This document shows, in pieces, positions 45,981 to 55,275 of a stretch of 64,000 bases of DNA. Positions within the stretch are counted from its first letter, which is position 1. Every line of letters starts with the position of its first letter. The stretch is from Blattamonas nauphoetae (taxonomy: Eukaryota; Preaxostyla; Oxymonadida), in assembly GCA_033064195.1 (NCBI GenBank), contig JARBJD010000030.1, positions 1 through 64,000 on the forward strand, written 5' to 3'. The translations under genes were made by a program, and so were the position numbers. The notes under the pieces were generated by a model. It was not told the DNA's origin. It ran no database searches and worked only from the letters and a program-made list of their open reading frames with translations.

Positions 45981-46574
45981 ATGAGCAGCGTATTAACACC
46001 AACTCAACTACAGGAAATTTTGGAGAAAGAAAAATTGATTATGAAACTTCCGCCAATTCTTAATCGACAAGGAACAACATATCTCACATCGAGTACTTTC
46101 GAATATTCTCACGAAGATAAACCAGATGAGATTTATCGAGTGTACTTACAGCGTTTTGTCAAAGGATCTAGACCACACACAAATCGCCAGAGATACATTC
46201 AAGTATCCAATTGTTGTACGAAAGCAAAGTTTCTCGAATCATTGAAAAATGAGAACTGTGAACTCATTTCTGAATACACTCATGCTAGTACCGCAGTCAC
46301 ATACCGGTACGAAGGAATTGAATGGAAAGTGATTCCCTCGAAATGGATGAAAGGATATCGAGCTCACAATTGTCAACGAAAACATTACACACAATCGTTT
46401 GTTGAAAATGAATTGAAAAAAGAGAATTGTGAACTTGTTGGAACATACACAAAGGTACTTGAGCCATTCAAATACCGCGATTTAAGAACAAAGAATGAGT
46501 ATTTCGTTCGCTTGGATAATTGGTTGTATTTTGGAGACCGACCTCACTTGAGAAAGTACCATGATAGGTCATGA
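45981..46574 (+). CDS. W/Y-rich repeat-domain protein, stand-alone copy
   Basis: A clean 197-residue ORF starting MSSVLTPTQLQEILEKEKLI. It carries at least two to three units of one module: FLESLKNENCELISEYTHAS...YRYEGIEWKVIPSKWMKGYR and FVENELKKENCELVGTYTKV...YFVRLDNWLYFGDRPH; a weaker unit lies before them (EIYRVYLQRFVKGSRPHTNR). Each unit has NCELxxxY, a beta hairpin with an aromatic or EG turn, and W-x(2-4)-G-x-R(P/A)H. The module also occurs beside both virus-like copies (7287-7633 and 52018-52160). Such short W-G repeats often bind nucleic acid in element-borne proteins; that is inference. No catalytic motif is visible. The gene follows the 600-base element by about 120 bases. Confidence 0.7.
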   Translation: MSSVLTPTQLQEILEKEKLIMKLPPILNRQGTTYLTSSTFEYSHEDKPDEIYRVYLQRFVKGSRPHTNRQRYIQVSNCCTKAKFLESLKNENCELISEYTHASTAVTYRYEGIEWKVIPSKWMKGYRAHNCQRKHYTQSFVENELKKENCELVGTYTKVLEPFKYRDLRTKNEYFVRLDNWLYFGDRPHLRKYHDRS

Positions 46575-47640
46575 AAATACTGAAAATCTATTTTTGACCA
46601 CAAATCAATGAATCCAACTTGAGAACCACTTCGAAAAAAATCGAAAAAAATTCTAAAATGTCGGGGACGATGTGAGTCATCGATCAAAACAATCCCGATG
46701 AAAATCGGTTGAGAATTCGTGGAGCTACGTACTGAACTGTGGTCAAAAAAGTGTCGAAAAAGTCGATGCTCATATTTCACCACTATGAACCGCTATATCT
46801 CTAAAACACTTTTTTTATGACTCTACATAATTAGTTCATCATTTTGAATGGGGAGATTTTTGCGAAAAAACACTTTCGAAAAAAAAGTTTGATCCGACCC
46901 ACCATGATTTGGTCGAATTTCTCCGCTTCTCAAAAAATGTGTATGCGATTTCTCCATTATCATTTTTAGCTCAGCATTCGTCTCCGTATGGTGTTTTTAC
47001 ACTTCATTCTTCTCGGAAATGCCTTTTGGCGTCACTCCGATCTTTCACTTTTGACACATCATCGTTTTCACATTTTTTCCTCAATTTTCGTTTTTTAGCT
47101 TAGATCTTTCAAATTCTTCATATTTGCGTCCTTCCGACGCTTTTCCCAGATTTCCTGTTCGACGACGTTCATAGTCGTCATTTTTTGAACACCACTTTTT
47201 CTCTCCTCATTTTAGCTCTCCTCTCTTCTTTTTCAGCGTTTTCACATATCGGATGTCCTTCTACACATTGTGAGAAGGGAGTGTATGATTTTTCAGAATT
47301 TTTTGAACACTAGTTTTTTCATAGTCTTGGTTTTCGTGTTTTTCGCACTTATTTCGTCCCCTTGTTTGTCTTATCACATTTGAGTTTCTTCTCATTTCAC
47401 TCTCCACTTCATTACTCTTGTTTCTGATGTCTTTTTTACAATTGCTCTCATAGTTTCCTCAGTTCGGATGGGACCACAACGACGGTTGGGCACTTTTTAC
47501 TCACTTCACTTTACTTCATTTTCATTCATAATTTTGTGGAAGGAGAACAAATAAAAGCGAACGAAGTGACAATGGAATTTTAAGAAGGGTTATTGAACCA
47601 AAAACGAACAGAACAAAAACGAAGTGAGATCTGTGGTGTT
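46575..47640. other. T-rich stretch, no gene recognised
   Basis: The + strand is T-rich and rich in TTTTCA and CTCATTT runs. No ORF with recognisable content, no TIR and no tRNA was seen. It leads into the exon-intron-like array that begins near 47645. Confidence 0.5.
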
Positions 47641-47644
47641 CTAT

Positions 47645-49365
47645 TGAGTTTTATGAACGGAAGAAGAAAAACTGGAGCATACTAGTGAGTTGTGTTCAAT
47701 ATGACACACTTTCGACTCATAAGACGGTATAGTGTACCATCGTTGAAACGATTGTGCGTGACTGGTGTATTATGTTGTTTTAAAATTAAATGAATAAAAG
47801 AGAAGAGCATACGAGGTATTCCAGTTCGGTGAGACATACTTTCGAAGCTTAAACCACGATGGTTCACCCGATTTGAGTGGTGTTTTTGGATCACATCCGA
47901 TTGAGTACACTAATTGATTTTAGCAAAGAATGAAGATGAATTAAGAGCAAACCCGTCAAGTACAGCAAGAGTAACATGTTTTCGAGTCATAACGCACGAC
48001 GATGAACCTGAGTTGTGACGATCGTTCGTGCCTGGTCCATAAGTGAATTTTAGAAATGAATGAAAACAAAATCAGAGCATACCAGTTTTATATTTTTGGA
48101 GACTCATCCTTTGCAACCTTAATGCGCGATGGATGACTCAATTTGAAGGTCAGTTCTTGTCCACTTCCTATCTGGTTCACTACTGGTTTTTAAGAACGAA
48201 TTAATGTGGAAATAGAGGATACCTGTTTCAATCCTTCAGTGACACATTCTTTCGAAGTCTAAAACATCATAAGGTACCTCAGAGGTGAGGATCATTGATA
48301 TCAAGTTAACTATGTGTTTCTAAAAGTGAACAAATATAATAACTCGAGCACACCACTTTCATTTCTTTATTTCAACATTCCATGAACGATAAAACGTTCT
48401 GATGTACTCGATTGGAGGGTCGTTGATTTACGCGTTTCGATCTGGTACAATAAGTGTTTTTAGGAAAGAATGAGCAAAGAAAGAGAACATACCGGTTAAT
48501 CTCGACTTGGATCCACATTGATTAGAGTCTAAAACACTGTACTGGACCTGAATGAAGAAGACTGAAAAAGAGCCAAATTGAGTCCGAGAATGAGTTTTAT
48601 CAAAAGAGAAGAGTCGAAATGAGAAAGTCAAAAGAGGGAGAACGTGAATTCAAGGTCAATAGAAAGTAAAACAAAGCGGCGTACCTTCTGAATCAAAATC
48701 GACGATCGAACGAGAAATTTCGAGCACCAAAAAGTTGATCAAAAAATTTAGAACTCATGTCAAACTTTAATTTTGGAAAAAAGTGAAAGACAATGAAGAG
48801 ATAATGAGAATGAAGTGACAATGAAAATACTAGAGTGAAGTGGAGAGAGAAAAAGAGAAGACAAAAAGTGAAGTGCGAATGTCGGTACAAGAATGAGTCT
48901 TAGGAAAAGATTAATCAAAAAAGAGAACAAACAAGTAAAAATTCTTCGGTGAAAGTCACTTTCGAAAAGTTAGCGGTGATAGTCCGTCGGAGTCGAGATG
49001 ATCAGTTGGTGAGAGGTCAGAAAAGATTTTTAAAAAGAATAAATAAAAAAGAAGAGCACACAAGTTATTTGTCGAGAGAGAAACATCCTTTCAAGAGCTA
49101 AGAAGCAGCGGTCGACCAGATCTGAAGGTCACTTTTCGGCTCGATCAGAGAAGGTACAAAAAAGAGTTTTATGAAAGAATGAATTGAACAAGAGAACAAA
49201 CCATTTAAGAATAAGTCGGAAACGAAACTTCAGAAGATAAAACCAAGTAGTGTACCTGAACGAGAGGAGAAGAAAAAAGTGAAGGATCGAGAACGAGAAA
49301 GTGATGTCAAAAAAGAAAAGAGAACAAATGAGAAAAAAGAAAGTGAAACACACCTAAATCAAACG
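47645..49365 (-). repeat. Array of about 12 exon-plus-mini-intron-like units
   Basis: Units recur about every 135 bases. Read on the minus strand, each begins with a splice-donor-like GGTATGYTCTCTTTT, then TTCATTCTTTNCTAAAA and a TAG or CAG acceptor 40-50 bases on, followed by an exon-like 80-95 bases. Donor-like points on the + strand lie near 47686, 47805, 47945, 48080, 48215, 48345, 48485, 48665, 48920, 49055, 49190 and 49335. In one phase many exon-like parts are open and share a pattern: SGEPSWFKLRKYVSPNW, NDGTLYRLMSRKCVILN, NSGSSSCVMTRKHVTLA. Others have stops. It looks like a gene grown by tandem exon duplication that is now partly decayed, or a structured satellite built from an exon and its intron. 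Confidence 0.55.
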
Positions 49366-49507
49366 GTAAAGAGATGTCAGGAAAGAGATGAGAGGATCGA
49401 GTCCCATTGAAGTACTTTCTATGATCAAACAAGACTGATCGAACCCATCGATGACAGGATCGAAGTCTCGGAAGATCTCAAAGGATAAAATCACGAATGG
49501 AAATTTC
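49366..49507 (-). other. Possible upstream exon of the array
   Basis: On the minus strand an open stretch reads FPFVILSFEIFRDFDPVIDG and ESTSMGLDPLISFLTSLYRL, ending at TTTAG next to a GTGTGTTTCAC donor-like site. Content and position fit a first exon for the array, but there is no family match. Its 5' side abuts the T-rich box left of the LRR element. Confidence 0.3.
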
Positions 49508-49533
49508 TTTTTGAATTTTTTAATTTGTATTAA
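49508..49533 (+). promoter_or_regulatory. T-rich box left of the LRR element
   Basis: TTTTTGAATTTTTTAATTTG then TATTAA stands just before ATG at 49534. It matches the box at 7634-7670 (minus), which precedes the repeat-domain gene of copy 1. So the left flank of the LRR element is the start region of the copy-2 repeat-domain gene. Confidence 0.55.
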
Positions 49534-49535
49534 AT

Positions 49536-49543
49536 GAATCCAA
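49536..49543 (+). repeat. 8-base target site duplication, left
   Basis: GAATCCAA here is repeated exactly at 51972-51979, directly outside the two ends of the TIR element 49544-51971. Confidence 0.75.
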
Positions 49544-51971
49544 TATGCTGGCCTGACCGAGCCTTTTGGCTCGGTCAGTGTCACCTCGCTTCTCTTCTAC
49601 GGGCCCGATCACTCTACCTGAGAGAATTGACTCAAATTGTTGATTTGTTGTGATGTGTCGTGATATAACAGCTTCTCCTACGATTATTCCCTCACACACC
49701 AGATTAAAGTTGCTTTCAACGTCGATTGGTTCTTGACAAACTGAAATGGAGATCTTCGCGTTCAAATCATCTTCCACACCCTCTCCTCCACTTCTTCCTT
49801 CTTTCCAATCTCCTCTTCCTTCTTCTCTTCCATTATCAGCTCAATAGAAAGTGCTCTCCCACTTTTCACAGCTTGTTCTTCATCTTCTCCACTTTCCACT
49901 GTCACATCACAACCACCTCGTCCATCTCCACTCGCATCTACCGAGCCAACTTCACGGTCAGCTTCGGTTCCTCACTGAATAGTTCTTCTCCCTCCCTCTA
50001 TCCATCAGTACGCAGCTCCTGGTGCGAGCTCGCAACACGCTGCCCCGATCCCACCGATCCGACAGCCTCGACTCCATACGAGCTCACCAGCCCCATCTCC
50101 TCTATCTTCTCACTCCCTCCCACTTCCATGTCTTCCAACTGGCGAATCGTCTTCTTCCGCTTTCGCTCTGCTTCTGATCGTTCCTGCACTCGTCGGTTTG
50201 CTTCCGTCGTCTGCGTTCGCGCTAGGAACTCCCCGTCCTTCCTGTCCTCATCCTTCCTCTTCGTCAGCTCCTTCGTTTCATCACCCAGCGTGATTACCAG
50301 CTTCGCTCCCGCATCCAGCTGCTCCAGCAGTTTCCGTTCCTTCCGCTCGCATTCTCGCTGTGTCTCGATCAGCAGCAGATGCTACGTGACAAGAAATCGA
50401 CATCGCTCCGACAGAGTCGCTCCTTCGCTCGCTGTCAGGCTCCGAAGTTCATCCATTTCATCCATATCCTGTTGGAGCGACACCAAATTCGACTTCACAC
50501 CATCCTCTAACCAATCCCTCTGCCGTGTCCTGTTCTTGTCCAGCAGCTCCTTCAGCGAAGACAGAAGCATAAGCGAGCAGGATGTGCGAGCAATCGTTGA
50601 ATCTGAAGTCCACCGTCTGCAGACACGTGTTCGTCCGCAGTGTCGAGATCAGCGAGTTCACAGTGTTGTTCAAGTCATTCGATGCCACGTTCATGTGCCG
50701 CAGTCTCTCGTTCGTGGCCAGTTCTCCACTCAGTGCCATCCCTCCCTTGTCTTTCATCCTGTTCGATGAAATGTTTAGATGCGTCAGCTGGCAGATCTTG
50801 TTTGACCGGAACGCATTCGCAAGGCCTTCCGCTCCCTCGTTCTACAGGTTGTTGTGTGACAGATCAAATCGTTCGATCGTCGTGTTCCACGCAAACGCCT
50901 CGCACACATCCTTCCCCGCCACGTTCCCGATTTTGCAGTTGTTCAGTGTTAGTGTTGTGATTGTCTTGTTCGTTATGATCATTTCCGCTATTTGCTTGGC
51001 CTCCCCCATCCCAGCTTTGTTGTTCGACAGATCCACTGTCGTCAAGAACCTATTTTTCATCAGCGCCACTGCAAACACTTTCATTCCGCGCTCTGTGATA
51101 ATATATGTGGCTAGAGTGATGTACGAGAGGCACGACAGTTTCAGCGCCGAAATGTCTTCGTCTTCCGTGACTTCTTCGTCGTATTCTTCGATCGGCACAA
51201 AAGCCTCTTCGATCACCTCCGCAACTGTTCTTTCGTTCACTCCACCGCACAGAGAGAGTCTCTCCTTTTGTTTTGGCTTCTTTTGTCGTTGGATAATCAG
51301 TGGTGGATGAAGTGCTTCGTAAATTAAGTCCAGCTCCATGTTCAGCATCCCTTTCAGCTCTTCCTCGATTTATTTCGACTTCTTTTCTTCTTCTTCCTCG
51401 TCCATCATCGGTGAAGCAGTCGGGGACGGATCTGCTTCCTGTTTCGCATTGCCAACGTCTTTGTCCAGCGACAGTCCCTTCTTCTCCATCTGCTTTCGCT
51501 TTTTCTCTTTTATCTCTTGTTGCTTCTTCTCAATTCCATCAACACTCTCTTCTGGTGCTTCAAAACGGCCTCGAGCAATTTAAGACACATCCTTGTCACC
51601 AATCGAGTTTCCACGAAATGTGAGGTATCGTAATGACGATTAGGAAAGTATCGAGTCCATCATTGTAGCAACATCATGCCCAAATGAACTGTTTGAGAAA
51701 AAAGCACATGATTCTGGGCCGATCTCGTGAGAACATGTCCTTTGAAATGGATGTTGAAGAATTCGGAAGAACAGGAGTATTTTAATATGAAAAGTTTGAG
51801 AAAGAGAGAACAGAGTCCTAGGAGGATCAAATGGAAAAGAAAGGGAGATTTGATCCAGTTTTCATCGGGATCCTTCGATCTAATGTCACCCATATTTCGA
51901 AAACTCTCGGTCACTGACCGTCAGTACTTTTTGGGAAAAAGTGACCGGTCACCCCCGGTCAGGCCAGTATA
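49544..51971. mobile_element. 2.4 kb TIR element carrying an LRR gene
   Basis: The left end reads TATGCTGGCCTGACCGAG and the right end, complemented, TATACTGGCCTGACCGGG: 16 of 18 bases agree. Perfect 8-base duplications (GAATCCAA) flank it, the mark of a transposition and of the length seen in hAT and P-type elements. Subterminal palindromes lie at both ends (GACCGAGCC-TTTT-GGCTCGGTC on the left; GGTCACTGACC and GTGACCGGTCAC on the right). No transposase is visible; the interior is the LRR gene. It would thus be a non-autonomous element with a captured host-type gene, inserted a few codons into the repeat-domain gene of the virus-like element. Confidence 0.75.
49556..51780 (-). CDS. Leucine-rich-repeat protein with coiled coil; frame crossed by TAA/TAG
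   Basis: LRRs of the ribonuclease-inhibitor type: SSLRYLTFRGNSIGDKDVS, RFLTTVDLSNNKAGMGEAKQ, KTITTLTLNNCKIGNVAGKD, TTIERFDLSHNNL and NEGAEGLANAFRSN, HLNISSNRMKDKGGMALSGE. One minus-strand frame runs from about 51780 to 50600, crossed only by TAA at 51640-51642, 51580-51582 and 51370-51372 and TAG at 50842-50844, with no TGA. Gln would fit at each. Then the frame changes, and a coiled coil follows (SLKELLDKNRTRQRDWLEDG; QRECERKERKLLEQLDAGAK). The last part, EDDLNAKISISVCQEPIDVE, lies in a third frame. Some changes may be short introns (candidates GTAGCATCTG...CACAG, GTAGATGCG...GACAG). It is either a pseudogene or a gene using TAR as Gln. Confidence 0.6.
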
Positions 51972-51979
51972 GAATCCAA
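51972..51979 (+). repeat. 8-base target site duplication, right
   Basis: GAATCCAA, identical to 49536-49543, directly after the right end of the LRR element. Confidence 0.75.
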
Positions 51980-52017
51980 CTGAAGAGAATCGTGAGAGGC
52001 GCCAAACTCTCGCGAGT

Positions 52018-52160
52018 TTGATGTACAACGAAAGACGTCGAGTATGTTCAGAACAAGCATTAATTGAATCAATGAGAGAAGAGAACTGTTCACTAGTCTC
52101 TGAGTATGTCAGAAATAATGTGCCGGTGACGTATGTTCATGAGGGAATCAAGAATTTTAA
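52018..52160 (+). pseudogene. Repeat-domain gene of element copy 2 (interrupted)
   Basis: Reads NERRRVCSEQALIESMREEN and LVSEYVRNNVPVTYVHEGI, the same module as 7287-7633 and 45981-46574. Its relation to the capsid-like genes (opposite strand, beyond the small gene) is as in copy 1. The LRR element has inserted in its 5' part, and after one module it gives way to the fibre gene. It is broken. Confidence 0.6.
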
Positions 52161-53056
52161 TTTCAATGAAAGCGCAAGCAGAAATGAATCGACAAAAATA
52201 CAATTCACAAATGATTGAGAAAATGATTGATTATAATCTCTCAACAACCAACGAGAATTCGGCAGTGATTGACTCACTTCAGAAGACAACAGAAGCACAC
52301 AAGACAGCAATATCTTCAATCCAAAAAGTGGTGAGCACAAATGGATCAATCACGACACCAACAATCGGAGGATTGATTAATGTGAATGGAGCGAAGTGGA
52401 ATATATCAGAAGGATCACTTCCGAAGTATCCTGGAACATACCCGTCCTCAACATTTTCTTCTGGAATTTCAATATCACAATCGCTTGCAGAAACTTCGGG
52501 AATTCAGTTCAATGGTGATGGAATAATTATGTGGTCTCCATGTGACAAACCAGCTTTGTATTACAACGATGAGGACACAGGTTCAGGAGTGTTTTCAATA
52601 TCCACAACAGGAAGTTTTTCTCAACTGTCAGACAGAAGAGTGAAAAGAAATATTGAACCATACCCAGATGTTCTCGAGCAACTGAATAAAGTCGAAATTG
52701 TTCGCTACCAATTCAACACATTCGACTCAAAGATCAACAAAGTGACAAAGCAAATTGAAAATGAGACAGATGAAGAACACTTGAAGAACTGTAAAGAGAA
52801 ATGTGAATGCTTGAAGAAGGAAAGTGAGAAGAAGCATATTGGAATGATTGCACAACAGATCCAAGAAATATTCCCCGAAGTCGTGAATGATTCCAATCCA
52901 GATTGTCTTCAAGTTGATTATGCAGAACTCTCTTGCTTCTGTCTCAAAGCCATTCAGGAACTGAGTAGCATTGTCGGGCAACAACAGACACTCATCAATG
53001 AACTCATACAAAAATATAATTCCCTGATCGAAACAATGACTAATACTCCAACATGA
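52133..53056 (+). CDS. Fibre-like protein with S74 intramolecular chaperone domain
   Basis: A 307-residue ORF. The middle is Ser/Thr/Gly-rich and beta-like (NGSITTPTIGGLINVNGAKW; FSSGISISQSLAETSGIQFN). The C-terminal about 140 residues form a Peptidase_S74 / endosialidase-type intramolecular chaperone: SDRRVKRNIEPYPDVLEQLN with the conserved SD-x-x-x-K start, VEIVRYQFN, then HIGMIAQQIQEIFPEVV and DYAELSCFCLKAIQEL, ending in a coiled coil. This domain trims itself off trimeric fibres and tail spikes of many viruses. It overlaps the 3' end of the small gene on the other strand by 17 bases. Copy 1 has no counterpart. The exact start is unsure because the N-terminus borders the interrupted repeat-domain gene. 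Confidence 0.8.
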   Translation: MFMRESRILISMKAQAEMNRQKYNSQMIEKMIDYNLSTTNENSAVIDSLQKTTEAHKTAISSIQKVVSTNGSITTPTIGGLINVNGAKWNISEGSLPKYPGTYPSSTFSSGISISQSLAETSGIQFNGDGIIMWSPCDKPALYYNDEDTGSGVFSISTTGSFSQLSDRRVKRNIEPYPDVLEQLNKVEIVRYQFNTFDSKINKVTKQIENETDEEHLKNCKEKCECLKKESEKKHIGMIAQQIQEIFPEVVNDSNPDCLQVDYAELSCFCLKAIQELSSIVGQQQTLINELIQKYNSLIETMTNTPT

Positions 53057-53450
53057 GATCAACCAGAAATTCATAATACTCTTTGGTTATTTTTCCATTG
53101 ATTGTCTCCGTTGTTTCCATCTCAATTGATTCACCAGAACTGTCTTTGAACCAGATCTTCACTATTGATTGTCGAGTAGTTAGTTCCCACTTCTTTCGCT
53201 TCGCAATCTGTTCATTGCAGAAAGCAACAAATAAGTCATTGAATGCATCAGTCTGGATCCAATCACCATGGATTGTGATGTACTGAGGAATGTCTTTTGA
53301 GATGACAGTTGAGTTACCATTTATTTCTTCCCTCACATGAATGAGTTTGCAGTCAAGAAAATTGATGTATTTTTGTTTTCTGGAATTAGAAAAATCATGT
53401 GGTAGTTGAGCAGTGTGAGAATTCTGAATTGAGAAGTAACGCTTCACCAT
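53040..53450 (-). CDS. Small conserved protein of element copy 2
   Basis: 136 residues, MVKRYFSIQNSHTAQLPHDF to LVDLMLEY, equal in length to the copy-1 protein (6428-6838) and differing at a modest number of positions. A T-rich box (53461-53478) lies before it. Conservation in both copies, next to capsid-like gene 2, speaks for a structural or assembly role. No family recognised; FKDSSGESIEMET suggests a beta-rich domain. Confidence 0.65.
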   Translation of the reverse strand: MVKRYFSIQNSHTAQLPHDFSNSRKQKYINFLDCKLIHVREEINGNSTVISKDIPQYITIHGDWIQTDAFNDLFVAFCNEQIAKRKKWELTTRQSIVKIWFKDSSGESIEMETTETINGKITKEYYEFLVDLMLEY

Positions 53451-53524
53451 TTGTGTTTTCTACAAAAATAAAATATCATATTTGATTTAGTAATATGACT
53501 TCGTCATCTTAGAAATGCGAAGCA

Positions 53525-55228
53525 TTAATAACCTCTCTTCACTTCTTCACATGCTTCTTGAAGTCGACGATCAATGACATATCGCACTCGTGGTTGTCCA
53601 TTCTCAATCCAGAACAGCCAGTACGTTGCTTGATGTAGTGCCAATATCGGTGGAGGAGGACCTTCTGCAGTTGATGTGAAATATGGATCAAGTGCTCCCT
53701 GATGGATTGGTGTTCCTCTGAAGACAATATTAACTGATTCTGCTGTCGAAATTCCTTCTTCTCCACCAGCGATATTACCTCGTTCTGTTGGAACCATAAA
53801 TGTGAAACTCGTTGCATCTGTAGTACCAGTGTGGTATCTTCTTTTGTACAGTTTGTCTTTGTACTCATACACGCGAGGTACACAAATGGAATTCTCAAAC
53901 TCTTCTGTTGCAGAACACCCAAGGAAATCACCATTCACCATCATCATTTGATAGAACTCAGGTGAGAGTGTTGACATCGGGAAATTGGGAAAGTTGGTTC
54001 CAAGCATTTCGAAGTGACCAACGTAGTGAGGATTTCTGAAGACTGTACATTCGTTTGGTCTTTCTGGGAATAAGCACATTAGATTCATGAGATTGTTGAG
54101 TTTGATACTGATGTTTGATCTCACTCCCATTGCTGTTGCTTTTGATTGGAATGATTGTGTGTCAATTCTTTCAGCTTTGAGGACATACAGTGTCTTTGAA
54201 TAGGTATTGATGAGAGATTGTTTTGTTGCATCAGTCATTTGATATCCATAGCAAATTGTTGTTGCTTTTTCCACAGATGAAGAAACCAGTGTGGTTGTTG
54301 CTTTCTTTACATTGACTCCTGGTATTACTGCTGATGGTTGAGTGATGTTGGAGTATCCATTACATTGTTCGACTGGATTGCCAATTTGAGTAAATTCCTG
54401 TGTTGTATAAACCCAATCTCCTTGATATATTATCTCCGCACGACCTCCACCAAGCGAGTATGCAAAATCTTCAGCAGCAATATTCCACTGATCTGTGACT
54501 GATTTTTTTAGAACAGTTGACGCTTGAATTGGACAATACACAAGTGAATCAGCTGTCAAATGAAATCTCAAACGTAAATTACCAAAGATTGAATTTGGAT
54601 ATTGATCAAATGTACTGAGTGGAAGTAAGTTCACAAATGGAATCACCAATGGAATTGTGATTGTGTGGGTTGGAGGAAATTTATTAAATCCGGAGGAGAC
54701 CGGAGTATAGTAGCATCCACACACACTTGGATCCATTCTCTGAACATTTTCCCAAAGACTGTAGCAATGCTTCATGTTGTTCTTCTCTTCATGTGACTTG
54801 AATGTGTGATACAGAAATGATTCGTGAACATGATTATTCTGAAGTGTATTGTCAATTATGTTACCTTGACTGTCGACGAGTCTCATGTCTCGAATTGCAT
54901 CTGATGACGATTTAAATCCGTAGAACATTCCGAACACACCAACTTTTCGATTATCTACATACTCGGGTGATGTAACTGAAACAGTGACCTTTAGATCGAT
55001 ACGTAAATGACTCTTCTCAAAGTCAGTCACATCATGACCGTCATAACATAATGGAACTTCAATCTCATCTCCGATTCTGCATGGCATGGGAGGATTTGTT
55101 GCATGTACCTCTTGAATAGTGAACACATGTGGTTCTGAATCCCATTGTTTTGGCAAGTGGTTCTGCACTTCAATTTGCTCAAGTAATGTCGATGTTGGTT
55201 TGGATTGATTAGATCTGATACTTCTCAT
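53525..55228 (-). CDS. Capsid-like protein 2 of element copy 2
   Basis: A whole-looking 567-residue ORF, MRSIRSNQSKPTSTLLEQIE to LQEACEEVKRGY. It is a paralogue of the 627-residue neighbour: both have an N-terminal beta domain starting with a (N/D)E(I/V)PL-type strand, a middle SSDAIRDM / SASIFRDL block, a PYCP/CCPV motif before the linker, and an aromatic C-terminus followed by PRVxY. Two beta domains of about 250 residues each and the company of a packaging ATPase suggest a double-jelly-roll capsid protein; this is inference. The box at 55229-55251 directly precedes the ATG, which fixes the start. Confidence 0.7.
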   Translation of the reverse strand: MRSIRSNQSKPTSTLLEQIEVQNHLPKQWDSEPHVFTIQEVHATNPPMPCRIGDEIEVPLCYDGHDVTDFEKSHLRIDLKVTVSVTSPEYVDNRKVGVFGMFYGFKSSSDAIRDMRLVDSQGNIIDNTLQNNHVHESFLYHTFKSHEEKNNMKHCYSLWENVQRMDPSVCGCYYTPVSSGFNKFPPTHTITIPLVIPFVNLLPLSTFDQYPNSIFGNLRLRFHLTADSLVYCPIQASTVLKKSVTDQWNIAAEDFAYSLGGGRAEIIYQGDWVYTTQEFTQIGNPVEQCNGYSNITQPSAVIPGVNVKKATTTLVSSSVEKATTICYGYQMTDATKQSLINTYSKTLYVLKAERIDTQSFQSKATAMGVRSNISIKLNNLMNLMCLFPERPNECTVFRNPHYVGHFEMLGTNFPNFPMSTLSPEFYQMMMVNGDFLGCSATEEFENSICVPRVYEYKDKLYKRRYHTGTTDATSFTFMVPTERGNIAGGEEGISTAESVNIVFRGTPIHQGALDPYFTSTAEGPPPPILALHQATYWLFWIENGQPRVRYVIDRRLQEACEEVKRGY

Positions 55229-55251
55229 TTATAGAAAAATAAAAAATACAA
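55229..55251 (-). promoter_or_regulatory. T-rich promoter-like box before capsid-like gene 2, copy 2
   Basis: On the minus strand ATTGTATTTTTTATTTTTCT then ATAA meets the ATG. It equals the copy-1 box at 4652-4674 but for one base. Confidence 0.6.
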
Positions 55252-55275
55252 TTTCATGATTTTCTTTTTCTGTTT

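Noticed and set aside
47645-49365. CRISPR-like array (regular spacing, conserved blocks)
   Set aside because: Units are about 135 bases, diverged, and the conserved block has splice-site features; a CRISPR array is not expected in a eukaryotic nuclear genome.
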